The notes below the pieces were generated by a model. The model did no database searches and was not told the DNA's origin. It worked only from the letters and a program-made list of their open reading frames with translations. Below are positions 33,376 to 48,300 of a stretch of 64,000 nt of DNA, piece after piece. The stretch is from Undaria pinnatifida (Eukaryota; Sar; Phaeophyceae; Laminariales; Alariaceae). Numbering within the stretch: the stretch's first letter is position 1; every line of letters begins with the position of its first letter. Made by a program: the position numbers and the translations under genes. The stretch lies in NCBI GenBank assembly GCA_012845835.1, contig JABAKD010000029.1, positions 7,873,048 through 7,937,047 of the forward strand, read 5' to 3'.

Positions 33376-36300
33376 GTAAGCACGCACTGCTGCTCTGCTC
33401 GCAGCCCGCATCTCATGGCTCAGAGTAAACCGCAAGGTAGCAAGCTGTGTTCCTCAGGTGTTGCATCTGCAGCCGTGCTTGAGTATTCGGTCAATGTAAT
33501 GTATTTGAGCTGTGTGCTTGGTGTTCCTTCGAAGTTCATTTTTCAATTTTTCAAAAGTTCGTTGCACTAAAATACCCGGGTAGGCTATAAGGCAGCTGAA
33601 AATAGGCACCCTCTGGTCGGGCCAGTCTGCGTGTCTTGCTGCATTTCACGGCAGATGTGTCTTGCTGCATTGCAAGGCGGATGTGTCTTGCTGCATTGCA
33701 AGGCAGATGTGTCTTGCTGCATTGCAAGGCAGATGTGACTTGCTGCATTGCAAGGCAGATGCATCGATGCCGCAATGCTGCTGTACTTGTGCAACCCCTC
33801 TGTCATCCTCGACATGCCCTCCACCTCTTTCTCTCCCTTCCTCCGGGTGTCTTTTGCTTTAACTCCATCACAGTCTTGCTGCATTGCAAGGCAGATGCAT
33901 CAATGCCGCAGATGTTAGAATGCTGCTGTACTTGTGCAACCCCTCTGTCATCCTCGACATGCCCTCCACCTCTTTCTCTCCCTTCCCCCGGGTCTCTCTT
34001 ACTCTATCACAGCACCCAACGGGCGTTCAGTCGTTACTTACCTGCTACCAGTACTGCTGCTGCACTGATTTTGCACATTGGTAACAGCAGAAACCTGTGA
34101 GGTACGTACCAGGTACCTTCGCATGGACAAGTCTGAGACCTCCTCTTTTCTTGTTTCTTTGTAAAATGTACGTTGCGAAGGCAACAACAACAGCTTGCTG
34201 GGTGCAGCAGCAGCAGTGCTGACGTTCAGTTTTCAGGGTTGAGACGAACCAGTCCTTCATAAATGTGATACATGATATACATGCTCTTGTGTACCAGGTA
34301 TATACGAGTGCAAGCAGCGGTGAGCAGCGGTGAGGGCTGTGTGGGTACGTGCAGACTCCCAACCTCCATTTGAGCCGTTGATGGTGTTATTTTCGATGGT
34401 GGTGGCGCTGTTGCTGCTGCTGTTGTTGACGTTGCTGCTACCGTCTGCTTGTCGTGGTTGTCGTTGTTGTCGTCGTTGGTGGTGTTGCCGTTGCAGCACC
34501 CGTACAGCAGTCTCGAGGGTAGCGGGTGCGGGGTAAAGGTAAAAACACTCCTGCGCTAGGAGACTACTTGCGTTTTGCTGTTGTTGTCTTTAGATTGTTG
34601 TCGTTGGGTTATGTACCAGTACAACTTTCTTTCTGTTCTACCCCACGATTGCCATCTGTTTGTAAGTGAGTGCGAAAGCGCACCAACCCAGGGTCCGTGT
34701 GGTACTCAATCGTAATCCTTCTACTGCAGCGAAAAGAGATGCCAGTGAGCACGTTACGAATGCCCAACATGCCGTTTTGTACGTAGCACTTATTCATCAG
34801 ATGTACCAGGTACTCTCCAGCTCGAGTCGCAGAGGCGTTAGGCCCCACCGCCCGTAGACTGCAGATGTACACTCGGCGGTCTGATATATGCAAATGTTGC
34901 AGTGTTGATGTTGAAACGGACGATATGCAGAATATACGAGGCACGGAGACAAGGAGATGTCATGCATAGATCTCACAACAGTAGTTTCAATAGCAGCAGC
35001 TCTGAAATGCGTACGCAGTCCGCTGTCCTACTTGTGGCAATTATACGACTCCATGCCTGTACTTCGTACACCAGCAGCGGCAGTATAGTGTATACGGCAG
35101 CAGTCCAGACGTTACAGGAAAATACTGAGAGCTCTGCGAGTGAGTGCAGAGTGCAGACTGCTGTTTCGTTTTGTTTTGCGGACGATTTCACTGCCCACCT
35201 GCCTCCCGACCTGCGCGACTGCCTACTTTGTTTGCCCTGTACCACAATATACGATATACCAGGTATAGCCTATGAATCATAATCAGAATAAATATAAGCT
35301 GTCAGAGAGTGCATCATGTCATTAGACTACTCTGTAGTCGACATGGCGACGCGTGTTCTCCGACAGCCTCACGTCTCCGGTTCTCGAGCTCTTCCACGAG
35401 TAGTGGAGACGCCGTGCATGATTCGCTAGCGGGCTGATGTAATGGTTCTTCAACGATAATTGCCTCAGAGGGGATGACTGCGACTCCACCTATCAACTAG
35501 GCGCAGCAGCTGCTACTGCTGGTGCTGTGTTGGCTGTTGCTGCCTCGCTGTGCCACAGTACGGCAGGCGCACCAGCAACATTTGACACAGCCAGCATCAG
35601 TAGCACAGCAACAGCAGTATCGTAGAAGAATGGCACCAGCAGGAGCAGCGGTCGGTCTGGCCCGCTCCCGCTGTCGGAGCTGCAGCCGCACCAAAAGCGG
35701 CTGCTTTGGGGGGGGGGCGTAACTCCATGCTGCAGCAGCAGTACCGGCAACAGCAGCAGATAACGTGCTGTTGTTGTTATTGTTGTTATTGCTGTTATTG
35801 TTGTTCTCAAATTAACACGCACAATGAAGTCCGTAGTCACAGGACACGCTCCGGTCACTCTGGAGTGGAAGAATACGCCAGGGAAAATACACTAGCAAAC
35901 CAAAAGTGGTACACGCGTACATATATCATTACAGGAGCAATTCATGCCTCCTCCAAAAAAAATAATAAGATGAAATTGGGAATCAGCCTACATACGTGCC
36001 AGGCCCATACTGGTATTTATACATGCGTGTCAATGTTCGCGTCTGAAAAGCGACTACACCGCATCCCACCCAGAAAAGACTACCACGTTAACGCTTTTAC
36101 AACTGGAGACCCCTTTTAGGGGACAAATTTACTTGAAGTTAGTATAGGAAGGGATTTCGGGCTCCAAGGGGGTTGACACGTTATGCTGCACCTGCTGCGT
36201 TCACGCAGACAGCCTCCCTGCCCACGGTCCACCCATGAGCTATGACCTTCGTACAGCAGTAGAATGTCTCACGGTGAGGTCGTGGTGTGCGAGAGCAATG

Positions 36301-39300
36301 TATCCGCCTTATAAAAGCCTCAGCCCAGGTTCTTAGTGCAGGTCCCAAATCGCTCCAAACGATTTTGACCGCTTATGTCCTCACTCCGACGGCCCTATTG
36401 GGGGACCCCTACTCTGCAGCCTATAATAGCCCCCCAACGCCGCCCCGTGACCCGTGACGAAACAGACATATTATACGTCAGTGTTGAATGTAATAAATTC
36501 GAAATGGTTCATGTTGACCCTTTGTCCTCTACCAGCCGCCCTCCACCTATTGGAACGACTGCACCCACTACTAAGAGTTGTTGGGACTCAATTACACTTG
36601 GAATTGAAATTGGAACGTTTGTAGAGTCATTGTTACTACGTACGACGCCCCCGGGTACAGGTATTTAATACCTTGTACCAGGTACCAGATGCTTGGGATA
36701 ACATCGGGCGCCGACGTGGAGCCAATCGAGCTATTATATTAACATATATGTATGGCACACGGAGACCCACAACCGGCGCGCACACCATCACGACGGCAGC
36801 AATCATCTTTTTTTTGCTGGGCTTTTTACGAGGCTAGTGCATGTTACCTATGTATGTCGTTGGTTTTTGTAGTGTTGGTAGAGGGTAGAGTTGTGTACCC
36901 TTCATGGGGAACGCCCCCCCCGCAATTTTCAGGGACGTGGTATCGTGGCTGTACTACGCCTTGTCAGATAGTCCGGGAAGACGTGGTGATCGTTGATGTT
37001 TGTATGGAGGTTTTTGGTTCGATTGCTCTTTTGTCACTACATGGCCGCGGGTCGTCACTCTGACCGGACTCCAGACAAAAGGCGTGTTCCTCTCTGTTCA
37101 CGACCACCTTGCGTTTCGTACGGTGCAGGCAGCACTCTGGACAGCAATCGCTGTAGCCACCGAGTTGGTTAGTTTTGGGAACGAGGGGGACTCTATGCTG
37201 CAGTTTGGTGGATACCCGCGGCCATGCTGCTGGTTCAGTTTGCACATTGATTTATTTGTACTAGTGCGCCCTCGTAAATCATATTTTAGGTGGGAAAGCG
37301 TGGTGTGTTTACCGGCCATATTTTGGTTTTATTACCGTTTTCCGGATTTTCCAAGGGCTGGACCACCTTCATGTAATCACGGACTCCAGTTTTTGTACAA
37401 GCAGTTAATGTGAGAAAAACAATCGCAGGTGGAGACCCACCGTCGAAGGAATCAAAAATGTACAGGCGCAGGCAAATCCCGCACTACCCAGGTCAAAGAC
37501 AGAGCAATTGGAGCTGTCGATTCCTGGGTGGCTATCTCACCTTCTTGGGCCAACCCTCATAGGGTTCGGCCGAAGAAGGCCGGCAAGCCCAAGGTGTTGA
37601 CTAATCCGAGGAGCGAGGTTAACACCAAGTCTGCGTTTTGCAGATGGACAAAAACTGGTACACAAACGAAAGTTAATGGAGCTTAATCTTTTTTTCCTGG
37701 ATCTCCTGGAGGATTTCAGAAACAACAACAACAACAACCATCATCGATATTGAGGTTTTTGAGCCGCTCGCCCGCAATCCTCAATCAAGACACCACCAGA
37801 TCCCGATATAGACTACCAGTTATATCAGTTAGTAGTCCAGAATCTATCGTCTCTACGCTGCACAGCAGCACCAGTAGCACACAACTCCCCGAGAAAACTG
37901 TTTTAGCCCACCCCGTCACCCATCGCCACTAGTGCTGAATATTGTACCGAAAGTTTCGATAAGTCGCGCGATACAAAAAAAATATCGAACCGAAACAAGT
38001 TCGGTATTTCGATAACGATTTCGATAATTCGATATATTGATACGATAAAACGATAAAAAGCCGAACGTCCCAGAGGTCGGCACGCAACACAGCAACAAAC
38101 TGCAGTGACTTGGGACGTCTCATGGGAACCCCAACACCCTACTGGATGACCCCTGTATAGGACATCCACTAGGGTGTTCAGTGGATGTCCCATGGCATGT
38201 CCCATAGGGTGTCCCATGGTATATCCCATCTGACATCCCATTAAAGTCCCGCAAGAAATCTTATACGAAGCCCCATAGGACGTCAGTCCCATGCGACATC
38301 CCATAGGAAGTTCCATGGGAGTCCCATAGGATGCCCCGTGGGAATAGTTACCCCGTGCCCACGAGATGAACGACAACCCATGGATCTTCTCGTAGTTCAC
38401 CCCGGGCCATCCCATTATCAATCCCATGGGACATCCTACGGGATGTATGGGGACATATCACGGGATGTATGGGGAGATCCCACGGGATGTATGGGATCCC
38501 ATACGGGGTGTATGGGATCCCATGAGCTCCCCATGGGTACGGGATGTATTGTCCCATACGGTGTCACATGGGGTGAAAAACCTCTCATGGGCGATCCCAC
38601 GCCACATTCCGTGGGATATATGAGACCGCATGGGATGGACGACCTCCCATGAGCATGAAATGGAATGTCCTATGGGACATCCGATGGAATGAACGACCTC
38701 CCATGGACATCACACAGGATATGTGATACCAGGTATATGAGATATAAATATATATATGATCATTATTTTCCTGGGGAGATTCGGTCAGGAGTTTTTTTCC
38801 GTCTCGGCCTCAGTATGCGATTCTCGGAACTGGAATTCTCGATCAGATAGCTTCGTTCGCGCGCCGTCTTCGGGGGGCGGCTCGAACGTCCCTCGCCCTG
38901 CCGTATCCGTTCCGCAGCTGGCCAGGATCTGGTACGTGGGCTGAGCGAGAGAAGCGAGAAGTGCGTAAATTTTTGTATTTTGGGCGGTATACGCCCGAGC
39001 TATCATTGGTTCTTGGCATATGCAGAGCTTGAACGAAAAAAACTCATGCGAAAACATGTATTTCCAAGTTGGCATCATTTCCAAAATTCTTGTGTCGTCC
39101 CCACCACACTTTTTTCATGGTCACACCTCGAAGCGTTTGGCCTATTGTCGTACGACTGCTGTGTCGTTGCTTTTCGATATCGGATTCCACGGTTAAATAC
39201 CTTTATGCGATCGTTCGTTGTCTTCAAGGGGGGGCGTTCCCTACCCAACGACATCATTTCACCCAGTGTCCGTGCTGATTCTTCATCCTAGAGAAATACA

Positions 39301-42300
39301 ACTTATTATTATGTGGTCACAGAGTGTGAGACAGAGTAAACTAAACAATCGCAATTAATCAAGGTATATAGCAAGTGAAATTCTAGCGTCCCGGGTACGA
39401 GAACACAACAAAACAGGTCAGACCATGAAAAAAAATAGAAAATTAACACTACGAACGACGTGGTCGCTTTTAAAAATCGCAGTACGAGAAACAATGTCTT
39501 GTCAGTCTTTTTCGTCGCTGCTTCCAAGAGCCGTTCCGTATATATTGGTCCACGATCAACGACCCATCTTTGATGACCGCATAATTGATATCTCACACTA
39601 ATTCCATGTATATTTATCCCCACAAACGAAACGTGGATGCACTTCTAAAGGTAGGTGTGATTATCAAGGTGGTAGTGTTTCGAACGCTTTGTTGTGTGGT
39701 TGCAAGAATTGCGCTGGCTACTGAGTGTTGTAGTTGTTGCTGGTCAATCCGTTCAGCACCTCGACGTGAACGCGGATGGATGCTGAGCGAGACAAGCGAG
39801 AAGCGCGCAAATTTTTGTATTTTGAACGGTACTCTCCAGTTATTCTTCGGATCTTGATGTATGGAGAGGTTGATCAGATAAAACTTGGCAAAATATAATT
39901 TCCAAATTGGCGTTATATGTTGTCCCAAAACAAATAATATTTACTGTAAAATAATTCCCATGGTACTGCGGTAGGTATCATAGTGCATTTATTTATTGAA
40001 TTTCGGTAGGTACACGTACATACATGGATATAGACGTGGCAAGCGGACGCATGGCTAAAACGAGGAGGAGGTAGTAGTGACTATGACTACTGCCCCAGGA
40101 AAAGCCACACAGCAGCATTGCGAGTGGCTGCGTCCCCGGGGCCACGAGGGTGGTATTGTACAAGTTCGGGCAAATCGACATGGTTTGTACTCGCGTTCAA
40201 GTAATATAGGTACGTACGAGTGAGACCACACAGAGCGATGCTCTATTACACACAACATGCTTTTTGTGAGGGAGCACCAAAAACAGGGAAAATACATTTT
40301 CGACACAAAAATCAAGAGGGGAAAAATAATCGTTCCTCCTGTTTTTAAGCTGCGCCACGCGAAGGCCGTAGTAAGTAGACGGCATCCACGGAAGAAACCA
40401 TGGAGTGGCATGCATTCGTCTCGGTATCGCATCGTTTGGTGTTTTTTTTTTCCCGAAAAGACTCTTTGGAGAAATATAGGCGGTGTGCTTTGTTGTTGCT
40501 GTGGTCCCTGACTCCATTGCTGTTGTCGTTTGCCGGTCAAGTGCAAGCGGTCGTGTTGGTACGTAACTGACAAATAAGTGTGTTTTGCTTCGTGCTTGAC
40601 GTGCTCCTTGCTGCTGATTGCTGATTGATCATCTCTTCTTGTGAGTTTTTTTCTTTTGGCACACTTCTACTTTCCAGCTTCTGGACATACAAACCGTGAT
40701 CACAGGTGTCGTCCCTCCCGCCCCCCCCCGGTTATTGCCTTCATTTTTTTTGGCGCATAGGGTTCAGCACCCACTGATCGTCGATTTTTCATCTAGTGTT
40801 GCTACCTCACGCTCTCGCGCTTTCCTCAAGTCAATTAGTGCACAAGAAAAAGTCCCACGAAAAATTATACGAGTACGCACTTGGGGGGATTCGAACTCAC
40901 GAAATTGACCTATACCAGGCTCGAGGATAACCTGATACGCCACCCGGGCAGTGAGAGATATAGAGCCGGTCGCCCCGGTGGTCTAGTGGGATTACACCGT
41001 TACTACTAGCGTTGGTCCTTGAGTTAAATCGCCACCGCGTTGTGAGCTTTGTTGACTTTACTTATTTGCAGAAATAAATGAGCAAAAAAGGATCAATAAA
41101 CTGCTGAAATCGCCTAGCAGCGTGGGTAGGTACAATTCGACGCGAATCGACGAGGGAAGGAAATGCTGAATTATTCTCGCGATGAAAATTAGGGCATGTA
41201 CCTTAATGGGGAGGGGGAAGGGGAGCCCGCTATATGACCCCGGATCTGAGTTATACTACTGGGAGGGCGAGAGTAGTGCGAGCATCGCGATAAATGGGAT
41301 GGGAAAAAGACAAGAAGTGAAGTGTATTACTGCTGCTGTAATAATACGATACCGAAGCAAGTTGCACCGATCGACTCGATCTGGACCGACTGCTGTATAT
41401 TATGCAATCGGTCCATGTGCAACTTCTCTAATCACAGGCCAGTATGAGGTGAGAGGCATTCAACTTGCTGAACTTCGTAGTTAGTGGTGGTTTCCTCTAT
41501 CCACGAACCCCGGCCGAGCCGATCAATCGAAGGTTAGGTTACACTGTGCGGGGTGGTATCGAGGCAGGGGGTCAAATGAAATGTCCGCGTACCGCGGGGT
41601 TGGGGTATACGAATATGAATTCAGCAGTCGCGCGAGTTGCCCCATTTTTTTCTAGTTGAAAATACCTTCAAGGTGCTGGCGTTGTATACGAACCTCAGCT
41701 AGCTAAGGCTTCCACACCGTGCGGTGTGGTGTCGACCCGGGAGAAGTCGGTTTTCGTCCCCGGTTTGTTGGAGTTGATGGAGTTTGGAAGGATTTCTGGA
41801 ACGGCGGTGGAGCCCTATCTCATCGGGTGCGTCGGAACGCCCCCCGCCCGTTTTGCTGGTTTATCTCCTCCCCGGGTGTCCCTGGCTCTACGAGCTGCAC
41901 AGCCACTCAACGATAAGCCAATGTGAATAATAGAACATTGTCGCACCATCGTGCGGGGCTGTGTCGACCCGCGGGAGAAATCGCTTATCGTCCCCGGTTT
42001 GTCAGGATTTCTGAGACGGGCGCAGGACTCTATATCCTCCCATGGTGGCGTTGCCCTCATGTCCGAGCCCCAGCCAATCAGCGTTAAGCGAATGTGGTTG
42101 GGGTTCCACGTCGTGCGGAGTAGTGTCGACACTGGAGGCCATCGTTATTGTTCCCGCATTTTTGGAGCTGTAGAGATTCGGGGGATTCATGAATCGGGGA
42201 CCCTATCTTCCCCGTGTGCGACGGAAATGCCCCCCCGTTGATGGGCCTCTATTCGCCTAGGACGGCGCTGTGGAGCTCGAACCAATCAGCGATTAGCCAA

Positions 42301-45300
42301 CGGGATTGGGGTTTCTCACTATGTAGGGTGGTGTCGACCCGAGAAAGCTCGGTTTGCTTCCCCGGTTGATGGAAGTTTTAGTTATGTGGAACGACCTCTG
42401 GATCGAGATGGGACCCTATATCCTCCCGAGGTGGAGCTGGCTCAACATACGAACCATGGCCAATCAGAAAACCGGCCGGTGAGGTTGGGATTTCCACACC
42501 GTGCGGGGAGGTATCAACCCGGATGATATCCGGGTTCGTCCCCGGGTTGTTGGAGTTGTAGATGTGTGGATGGATTCCGATCCTGGCATGTGACCCTATC
42601 GTGCCCGGGTGACGCCTCCTTTGTGTATGAATCCTGGCCAATGCGTGATCAGACAAAAATGGCATGTTTTTAGTTTCGTCTATAAAAACTCGAGTCTATA
42701 TTCTTAGCTGTCAAAATCGTAAGCGCTGTAGTCGCGTACTGTATCTACAAAAAGTGAGCGATCTACACAGCTAGCAACAAGCAGCAGCACTGCAATAGCA
42801 TTCGAGGAGTTGAATGACGAAGGCAGCCATACCACCGTGTTTCGCGCCTGGAACAACGTCAGTACGTCTCTCCACGATCCGACAGCACACAGACAGTCAA
42901 TCTGGGAGGCTCGGACCAAGGTGATACTAATATATCATGCTTTACTGTATGTTTCAGAAGCTGGCTCAGTGCACGCCTCTCAGTGGCTACGAAGAGGACA
43001 CACAGCGGACATGGTCAGTCACCTTACTGACCCCGGATGCTTGATTGAGTTAAAATATTATTTGAAACGCACTCGACACGTTTCGTCGCCAGACTAAAGG
43101 GTCAGTCGGCGTGTGCTCGGATTTATCCGATCGAAATCTGGTGAATGAAGCTCGGAATCGGATTCACTTAAAAAACGGTAGCTATTAATAGTAGTACACT
43201 GTTATGATTGGTAGTCTATATCGAACTCTTGGCATTGCCTTACATACTGTACGCGCAGACTATGATTGCGTGTGGTGACTTGTTTTACTCTACCAAACTT
43301 TAGTATTGAATCGAACAATTCGAAGTGCTGCCCTGCCCTACCCATGCGGAGCCCTTGTATCTCATGGGATGATGGACATCCCATGGAAGGGCCGCGGGAT
43401 GTACGATGAGACGGCCCATGAGACGGGCGGCATCCGAACGACATCTCATGGATCACCCCGTGGACCATCCCATGAGACAGCTCATAGGGTGCTTTGAATC
43501 CCCATTTATGGGGCATCCTATGGCAAGGATTGAGAGACTTCGGGACCTTCCGTGGGGCGGCCGAAGGGAAAGACCATTGGACAACCCCTCGAATGCTCGG
43601 CATCCCATGGAACATCCCATATGATGCTTGACATGCCACAGGATCTTCTTTACGTTGTCCTATGCATGCACGAAGTAGAAGGTCCCATAGGTTATCGCGT
43701 GAGGTTTCCCACAGGATTTCCCATGGTATGATATATCCCATGGGGATGTGTCCCGAGGCAACTTCCTACCAGGTATGAGATGCCACGCAATGATTACTAT
43801 GGCATCTTGAACGACCTATGGGATGTTGTATGTCCGGAAGGGCGTCGTAGGGAACTTCCTATATATTGTGAAAAATAAAAATACACTCAAGCTGTGAGAT
43901 CGAAGATTTCGTCGAAACTCATCTTTGCAAGCTGTGTGTAATAGTCCGATCGCGCGTATTACGAGTTGTGTGTCCTCATTAAGGATATAGGTCGGCGACT
44001 CCCCTTACAACTACAGTGTAGCTATCAGGGTCAACAGGGTGATGTTAGTCAGTCTGTGCGCGGAAACTATGAAACCGTTTCTTGAGGGGGACAAAATCTG
44101 GCTGCCGTGGAATGCACCAGTTTATTATGTATATCCTGTAGTCGTATGACCGGTGAGGGTGCGCGGGCGGGTATAGGAGAGATAGGTCGCATAACTAAAT
44201 ACGAGCTTACTGCTTGCGTAATGCCATTAGGTGCTGGTAGGGGCGCCGGGGAAGGGGGGGGGGGGGGGTTAATTGAAACTTGACGACCATATAAATGAAT
44301 TGGAGCTACGGCATGGGTGGCTCAAAAGATAAAGAGATTATATCACCTGTCGGGTAGTGTATATAAACTCTGGCGGGTTTTGTTTTTTGGTGGGGCGGAG
44401 GGGGGGGGAGGAGGGAGGGAGGGGGCATGGGGGGGGGGGGGGGGGGTAGGTGTTTGTAGGAGGGCGGGAGGTTGTTAAGAGGGGGGGGGCGGAGGTAGAT
44501 GGGAGCAAAATAGGTAGATGCCCAAAATCAAAGAAAATCTATGAGGTGGATGGGAGCAAACTATACGTCGTGTTGTTTTCACGTTAATTTTATTAATACT
44601 ATTAACAGTGGTTTTTAATTTCCGTATAAGATGAATACTCTACCATGACGACTAATTCATAGTGACTTGTGTGTGGAGCTTGCGAAACACTGCTGCTGTA
44701 GCTAAATACTACCAGTACGACTACAAACGCGTGCCACATAGGATACCTAGTATTCAACAGGTGCGTGTTCTTGACGCTAAACTGATATTTCCACCCATTT
44801 ACATCCAGCACAATCAGTATCCGTGCCAATGCCGAGCTCTGAGGCCACAAGTTATAAGACAGAGAATAGACACCGCAAATACAGCGAGCAAGGTGATGTG
44901 ATCATGCAATGCCACCGGCAGTGAACAAGAGGGGAAAAAGTGATAATCAGCACACGGGCTTAATTTTTTGAAAGGAACGCTTGACGCATCCGCGCTCAAT
45001 TACGTTAGTTCGGTCGGCATAGGTTGGGAGGTGATACATGCAGTATCGCGTAAGCCACAAATGGGAATGGTCCATGGGATTTCCTATGGGGTGCCGTGGG
45101 GTATGCGCACAAGATGTCGAAGACGATAGGACACGCATACCTCCACGGGACCTCCCATGAGACGTAAAACACCTATGGGATCAACGTATCCATCGGGATA
45201 CCCCACAAGATCCTGCACAACAATGCATGGGACCCATTGGTACCCATTGGTACTGTGGAACGTCCCATGGGGTCGTCGGATACCTACGGGACGTCCCATT

Positions 45301-48300
45301 GGGTGCCCAATCGGACGGCCCACAGGAAATAATCCAAGCGAAGTTATAGCAATAGAGATTCCTGATGAACATGTAAATATAAAGCAAAAGGAGTTTATAT
45401 GTGTATGTATAACCATTCGTACCAGGTACTGAATAGTGGTGTCATCATACTTCCTCTATGTCTCATGAAGTCTGCGCTGTTATGTTTGTGCGAGCCCTTA
45501 ACCGCCGTGTCCAATTTGATTTTCGTTTTTTTTTTTCTTCATATTTTGGCGTTTTTTAGATAAAACTATTTGTTTATTTTTTCCGGCTCGTGCTTGAACC
45601 AGGCGACCGAACGGCCGAAGAAAGACCAGTAGGTCCCAAAATGGCAATATTTCGCCCCTTTTCCATAGGAAACTAGAGGGTCGGGGGAGAAAAAACGTCC
45701 TCGCCAGGGTGTGTAACATGGTGCCCGGTGCCATGTAAAGTAGAAGGGCCGACGCAGCAACCACCACGGTAACGTTGTGTGGCACTGTATACATTGTGTA
45801 GTGAGTTGTGGCTGTCGTTGTCGTGTCCTGATACTCATAGAGGAACAGTTTAGTATCTTTCAGTACAGTGTAGTATACCTGATCGGGGGTATTTTTCTTT
45901 TCGACATACCTGGTACACAATACACGGTATACCTGGTAGCCAATACCTGGAATACCTTGGTCCTGGCAACCTTCTGCTGGTGTTTTATTCATTTGTGTTT
46001 ACGGGTTCTCTTCGTGCGGGTTCTCGTGGTGATGACGCGACCCCCTAAACATACGAACGTGGCCTTTTTGCGCCTGTTTTCGCCTCCATTACCGTTATCG
46101 TTATCGACGTTCTGGGTTTTGCGGTACGGTAACGATAATGATCGTTATCGTTATCGTTATCGGTGTTATGTTGGCCTTATCGCACCGATTTTTTTTTTGA
46201 GTTTCGATATCCAACACTGATCACCACCACACGCTGGGCCGGCCAAGAAACCCTTACATCACCAATTTGGCCGCGCAGGACTCAATTTTTGGAGTTTGGA
46301 CCTAAAATTTTGAAATGTGATTCGGAAGCCTCTCGCCGAAGAACGATTGTTTTCGTTTTGGTTGACTTTGGGCCACGGGAAAGTTGCCACGAATCCGAAG
46401 TCGTAGGTTAGTCATGCAAAAACTTGATTTTTTTTTGGACCTTCAAGACGTTGTTCGGCGAGAGGCTTCCGAATCACGTCTCTAATTTCAGGTCCCAACT
46501 CCAAAGATTGCGTGGCGCGTGGCCAGATTTCGAAAGGCCCGTTTTTACGAAGAAAACGTGCTAACGTACGTATGATATACAGTATGGAATAGAGTTTTGG
46601 TAATATATCTTGATGGGTGGTGAATTGGGCAAAGTAACTTATCTTGATGTTTTTCTAGGGTCTTGAGCATTGCCTCCCATAAATTTCATCTTGATCGGGA
46701 ACGACGACGTTTATACGAATTTAGTCTGAAAAAGTTGGTGCTTTTGAGCTTTCGCGGATATCTCGGCGAGATCGAGTCGGGAAAAAAAAAAACTGAGAAT
46801 TTTTTACATGCTTTTCTTTCTGGCATGTGCAATGTTGTATCAGCGTCAGCGCCTTCAATTTTCAAGTCCTAACTCGTAAACGCGGTGGCGGTAGAGCTTT
46901 CTGAAACATTATCCGTTTTTCGGCCGGCCCAGCTTGTATGCTGTTGTTGAAAAGAATCTGGAGTCCGTGGTAACACAAAGGTGCTGGAGCCCGAGGAAGA
47001 TCCGAAAAAACATGATGAAATCAAAAGTCGACCGTTACTATGATATGATATTAGCCTGTAGCGCTCGGCTCTAATCGTCGCTCTTCTCCCATCGCCAATT
47101 TAGGCAAAAGCAGTACTGTATCCCAAGGCGTTTCACTTTCCACAAGCTGTGTTCCAGTTTCCATCTGCATGCAACTCCCATAGAGTACGAGCTGGGCCAG
47201 CCATAAAACGGAGAATCCTTCCTAAAGTCGTATCTCGTGAACTACTGCGAGTTAGGACTTGAATAATTGAGGCACCGACCCTGATGCCACACTGAAGATG
47301 TAAAACTGTTGCTGTTGTTGTTCTCACATTAACTCGCATAATCAAGTCTGTGGTCACAGGACAGGCTCCAGTCACTCTGGAGATGAGCAAAACTATGTAC
47401 ATGTGAAAAAAAGAATGAACGTGTTTGGAATCCGACTCGATCTCGCTGAAATATCCGCGAAAAAAAATTAAAAGCACCATTTTTTAAACGTTTTATTCAT
47501 CCAGACTTTGACTCCAAATTCGACATATCCTTCGTGAAGACATACACGCCCCATACATAACACGCGCGATCGAAGTATTACACATCGCTTTCAACGATGA
47601 GTGTCGACGAAATCCTATCTCACAGCTGTAGTGAATTTTTAACTTTTATTATGAAGTCGTTCGTATTGCAATGAGTTTTGAAAAAACGTTGTTCCCGATC
47701 AAGGCGAGAATGAAATTGTAGATAGAGCTGAGGCCACAACGAGAAGATCGATGTCAGTTGCATTGCCCAGTTCGTTGCCCATCAAGAGATGTGGCCAAAA
47801 TACGATTCCGCACGTAAAACAAGTAGTAACGAGAAAAGGACATTTCTGCAGTGCAGCGCTCAGTTTTGAGGTTTTCGTTCCAAAGAGTTTATCCTCGTAT
47901 TTGCAACGGACGTCAAAGTTTTTTCAAGCTGGACCAGTTTAGTTTCAGTTTTTTTCGAAAACAAACATGGCCGTTTTTGTGTTTTTCGGGGTTTTAAATC
48001 GGTCGTATCTCTGGAAAAAAGACCTAATTGAAGTGGTCCAGCATGCCACATGTTGGTTGTTGCATGAACAACCCCGTGTCTTTTTTTTTCACGTTCTTCT
48101 GCGTAAAAAGGAGCTCCGCATGGCCCATCTCCTGTTTATGCAGAATCTTGGCTGGTCCAGCTCCTACGTACGAGCGAACGAGCAGTAGTTTGTGGTGATC
48201 AAGGCTACGCTACTGAGGGTACCCATTATTCGCCGCCGGATTTGAGCCACTCGCACGACTGGCCCTGTACCTCGATACAAGAAAAGACTTTACAGTAGGC

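Noticed and set aside
33636..33900. Regular 26-bp repeats resembling a CRISPR array
   Set aside because: Units are directly adjacent with no unique spacers, and the context is eukaryotic.
37903..38427. MGHPMGHAMGHP repeat frame
   Set aside because: Produced by the palindromic CCCATGGGA island in both strands; no codon-position signal.
42810..43097. Plus-strand 95-codon frame as a possible missing ankyrin exon
   Set aside because: It lacks the LH-AA/AC...LLL-GA ankyrin pattern, and its phase and ends do not fit exons 1 and 2.
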